Below, in pieces: positions 60,221 through 64,000 of a stretch of DNA of 64,000 bases (the stretch's first letter is position 1; every line of letters starts with the position of its first letter). Made by a program: the position numbers and the translations under genes. Origin of the DNA: Siniperca chuatsi. Taxonomy: Eukaryota > Chordata > Actinopteri > Centrarchiformes > Sinipercidae. The stretch is from NCBI RefSeq assembly GCF_020085105.1, contig NC_058063.1:8397422-8461421 (forward strand). The letters are read 5' to 3'. The notes under the pieces are model-generated. The model saw only the letters and a list, made by a program, of their open reading frames with translations, searched no databases and had not been told where the DNA came from.

Positions 60221-62874
60221 AAAAAAAAAAAGAAGGAAATATTAGAATTCAATTTTCTCCATACACATCTCCAGATTCAAGTAATACAAAGGATGGTTGC
60301 AAAACTCCATGTGCTCAGGCAGGTTTTTCCTCTGGGGTGTGTTCACTGTCATAAATGTTTAAAAGACAAAACCACGATGTCTTCTGAAATGGCTTATCCA
60401 GCCAAAATCCGTGTTAGCTATTATAATGTTTTTTCCTCACAGTTGTGACAGCAAACGCACCTCCACATTATTGTGCTTTTTTTCCCCCCCCTTGAGCGTA
60501 AAATGGGACAACGAGCTGTAAAGTTTAAGGCGGTAATTGGGTAACAGACAAGGCTGGCTATGCGGTGTCACATCACAGGTTACAGCATGTTCAAGGCAGT
60601 TCATAACAATATTTTATACTCTTTTAAATTCCAGCTGAACTTTATTTTCAAGAGAGATTAAAGCATTCTTATCTGGCCCCAAGCTCTCAACACCATGTAC
60701 ATATATGCCAGTTGATTCAACTGTACTTCTTGTGTCAAAGCACAGGTCTACTAGGAGTGACTTGTAAAACAGTATTTGTTGTGACAGCACAATTACTTAA
60801 ACAGTCATTCCTGATTTCCCTATTAGTATGTGTGAGAAATCTGATATCATAAAATGGTGGAGTCACTCCTTTTTTTGAGGACTAAGTAGTTTAGATGTCA
60901 CAGCTGAGTCTAACAGTATTACTTGTGTTGGGACCTTCATACCAGATACCAATTCAATTTGAAGGGTCACCAAAAATTTTTCAGTCAATTCATTTTACAG
61001 TCAGGGTGATGCATATGTTATTCAACACATGGTAGACTTGGGTGAATCTTGAAAAAGGTGGTGCTATTCAGATTGTCGAGAATTCTCTTAAAACTTTAAA
61101 ATTTCATAACCAAGTTTAAGAAAAGCTATAAAAAAAAAGGGGGAGCGAAGTTTCAGTTTAAAGACGATACAAATGCAGCCCCCAGCCTGCACACCCGAGC
61201 ACTTCACAACTCAACCCTACAAGTCGAGAAGAAGAGAATAAGACACAAGTAGAACAAACCTATTACCATTTTCAATAATCACATATTGATAAACAAGTCA
61301 CAAATAGCCTAATCATATTTACCCAGCTGTGTAGAAGTGCTGATCTTAATTTAGAATCATTAATATGAATAGTAATAACTCCCACAAAGGTCATATTGTG
61401 TGTGCCAACAAAAATAGCAAATCTGGCATCAGATCAGCACTCCTAGACCTAAGGCTTGATAGGTCAAGATCCCATATTATTCACATCTCAATGCAGATGA
61501 AACTGCAAAACAAATTGTTTTATAAACCCAACAGGACTGGAAACTCACTTTCCTAAACAAACTTGGCAGACAGTTGGGAAAAATCCTGTTTAAACCCCTA
61601 CACCTGTGTTTCAATGTGACTAGACTCTAAATCCATCTTCTATATGCACTGGTTAGTGAGGAAATGGGGCCAAAGGCTAGTGTGTTGGCTCCTTGTACAG
61701 CAGTTAATTCATTCCCACCCACATCTCTAAATATGCACATAACATTTATCACAACAGCCATGGATTGTTCACTGCCTATTGCTAGGTTGGCCAAACTTAT
61801 TAAATAGAATGGTAACCTCGTAAAATAAAATTCTGGCTAAACCACCTTCGCCATTTGATAAAATATTAACAAAATATTTACACATAAAAATTCCAAAGTC
61901 TGTTTTTTTTTTTTGCTAATGCAAGGCATTAAAAAGATAGATTCATATTGGTTTGTGCTTTTATAAGTATGTTTAATGTCATTTTCTTCAGATATAATCT
62001 AACCCTGAAGTTTTACAAAAGATATTATTTCTGCAGAGATTGTCCTTGTACGAGATTGTTCTCCTTTTGATAAATTTGAGATATAAAGCAGTTAATGATA
62101 GTCGAGTACAGCTGTTTAAATGGTACTGGCTTGCAGGTAGCAGAACAGGAAGCTGGATGAAGGCCTGTGTTGAATACTTTAAAAAAATCCTTCCTTTTTT
62201 ATACTCTTTCCTCTGTTGCCTGCGGATCATTTTGGCACACAATTACAGTGATCTCCATTAGCTTGTGTTTGTCAAGCACAAACATTTGGAGCAAAATAAG
62301 CATTAGTAACGCAGTGACATTGGGGACTTCCTCAAGAAAACAAGGAAGGAAATTCTAACAGCATTCACGGAGGTCTCAGGTGCTTTGATTTCAGTACATT
62401 TATCTCTCCATCTACAGTATATTGCATAGTGCTGATGGGAGAGACAACTGAAATGGTAAGCATCTTTTAACTGAGTGGTCACCTCTGAAATCCACTTATA
62501 TGCTAGTCTTTCTTTTGTGTTTTCAAGAGATCATCTCTCCATCATTTTCTCCATTCTGTAGGGTTATCCTCATGCCTGACTGATGTTTACCCTTTCACAA
62601 TGCGGCACCCAACAATACAAACAAACAAATACAATAATTTTTTTTTTTTTTTTTTTTTTAAATGTAATGATAGAAAAATGACATGGGACACTCAGCCATC
62701 CACTTAGCCATGCCTCTTTTTGTTCAAAACAAACCTTTTTTCCGTCACTTCTCAGAGCAGGTCTCATTGTTCTCATCACAACTGTTTTCTTGGCTTCCCC
62801 ATTGCTTTCTTGTCATTCCCATCGATTCCTCCATTCCTCAAACCTTGTAGCACTCCTATTTCCTCTCTCGGTGC
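60221..62874 (-). other. bad: Probable bad 3' UTR and flank
   Basis: No coding frame with recognisable content on either strand. On the - strand, poly(A) hexamers occur at about 60642-60647 and 60134-60139, so the bad 3' UTR could extend over 2 kb. A T19 homopolymer is near 62640. The boundary with the AKR 3' end is undefined. Confidence 0.4.
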
Positions 62875-63477
62875 CTACTCAGTGCGGTGTGTGTGGTTTT
62901 CATGGTGGCTGTTCTCTCCCTCGGCCTCCTGGTGACTAAAGAGGTAGCTCCACCAGCTTTTAGAGTGGTGCATCTGTTTGGCCGTCCCAGCACTCCTTAC
63001 CCTCTTCATTTCCTGCACGAAATAGAGACATATTGTAAAGTTAAAAATAAGTAATTCGAAGACATAGTACAACCTGGCATTACGTGAACCTTTTCCTTTA
63101 CCAAAAACACATCCATTATCACCACCTTTTTAATCATTTTAATTGGACTTGGACTTCTTTCCCCCCAACCATGCCAAATATATTTACACAGTCACTGATC
63201 TCTCTTTTGTAACAATTTTTAAACCCTCCTTCCATCCTTTGATCCCTCATTCTCACCCTTTTATCGAGCAGGCTGTCAAACTCGTCGCTCATCCTTCGCA
63301 GCTGCTGGCCGTATTTCTTGGCTGCCCACAAGGCAGGAGGCGCTGACTTGGACCGTCCCCGGAATGGAGCTCCCTCAGTGGGCGTACCAGCCTCGTCTTC
63401 CCCCCTCGCCTGGAGCTCCCCGTCTCTGGAGACAGTGGAAGCGTGGGACTCTGAGTTCAGCCTGATTCGACCGGACG
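62875..63477 (-). CDS. bad: BCL2-associated agonist of cell death (BAD), last two coding exons
   Basis: BH3-only pro-apoptotic protein that binds BCL-xL/BCL2 at mitochondria and is held by 14-3-3 when phosphorylated. Exons are 63477-63257 (73 codons plus split) and 63012-62875 (45 residues, stop TAG). The BH3 helix is [22 protein letters not shown], nearly the human [23 protein letters not shown], including the core Ser of RRMSDEF. RGRSKSAPP keeps the 14-3-3 motif RSxSxP (human S136 region), and RIRLNS fits RxRxxS where human S112 lies. The C-terminal part VRSAGTAKQMHHSKSWWSYLF matches the human PKSAGTATQMRQSSSW region. Exon 63477 starts in phase 1 after an acceptor; the N-terminal exons must be beyond 64000, as none was found in 63478-64000. 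Confidence 0.95.
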
Positions 63478-64000
63478 CTACATGGGAGAGACAAAGGTGA
63501 AAGGGGTTTGTAATGCTTCACAGAAGCAGGAATATAGGAATTTTAATCTCTAGTTATGACTGGAACAGTGTGTTCAAAAACGTCAAACTATGCGGATAAA
63601 ATTCAAATAAAATCTGTCTCTCTTTACTGCTTTGAATAGAGATAGAGATATTTTAAATGCAAAATTGGTTAGCTTACATTTCACCTAACTAACAATGCAA
63701 TCTCATTTTAATGTCCCAGAGTACATCAAAAGTAAAGCCTATGTGAGAAAGACCAGATTCCATTTCTGCAAACTGAGGCATAAGAGACAAAGCCAAGAAA
63801 TGGCAATACAAAAAAGGGGGAAAAACAGACAGTAATGTTGGAACGAGCGATTAAAGGTTTGATGCACTGACATAAAATGTTTTTTTCCCTTTTTTTGTCC
63901 AAGAATAGGATCTGCATTGCAGCAGCATAAAAACTAGATAGGAGCAGAAAATATAATACGATTGCATTCTTTTTCTACAAAAACTGCTAATATCATTACT
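63478..64000. other. bad: bad intron up to the window edge
   Basis: AT-rich DNA with no exon or recognisable repeat. Confidence 0.5.

Noticed and set aside
1-64000. Search for tRNA, rRNA, LTR/retroviral and Polinton-type elements
   Set aside because: No cloverleaf with box A/B, no rRNA-like sequence, no paired LTRs with TG...CA ends, and no gag/pol/env or capsid frames were recognised by eye.

Overview
The window is nuclear DNA of a ray-finned fish, most likely a percomorph teleost. It has GT-AG introns, vertebrate gene content, many (CA)n/(GT)n microsatellites and a dense load of short DNA-transposon relics (hAT-like and other inverted-repeat elements) and LINE fragments. No bacterial, phage or CRISPR features and no LTR or endogenous retrovirus copies were recognised. 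All gene models were assembled by hand from splice sites and reading frame, and from remembered family sequences. No alignment was run.

Layout, left to right. (1) ppp2r5b, + strand: twelve coding exons from 2109 to 21304; the N-terminal exons lie before base 1. (2) gphb5 (thyrostimulin beta), + strand: 5' UTR exon near 27180 and coding exons 28322-28522 and 29526-29714. (3) gpha2 (thyrostimulin alpha), - strand: three coding exons between 32739 and 31908 and a 5' UTR exon with a TATA box near 35230-35364. (4) majin, - strand: nine exons from 50479 down to about 39597. (5) Two tandem copies of an aldo-keto reductase gene, + strand, each with its own promoter segment: 54247-55971 (carries a frameshift) and 58020-59630 (intact). 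(6) bad, - strand: the last two coding exons at 63477-63257 and 63012-62875; its 5' exons lie beyond the window.

The set ppp2r5b-gpha2-majin matches the gene order of human 11q13, and bad also maps to 11q13. The notable difference is gphb5 sitting between ppp2r5b and gpha2, tail-to-tail with gpha2. In human, GPHB5 is on chromosome 14 beside PPP2R5E. The two products form one heterodimeric hormone (thyrostimulin), so the ancestral two-subunit hormone locus appears intact here beside its PP2A B56 neighbour.

The other notable region is 50.7-60.2 kb, a tandem duplication whose two units are almost identical over the AKR exons but clearly diverged in the promoter, in the second half of intron 1 and in the 3' flank. 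That pattern suggests gene conversion. The left unit has also taken in about 2.5 kb of nested repeats and a one-base coding deletion. The rest is intronic or intergenic DNA filled with inverted-repeat elements, an L2-type LINE fragment just before the last ppp2r5b exon, and microsatellites.
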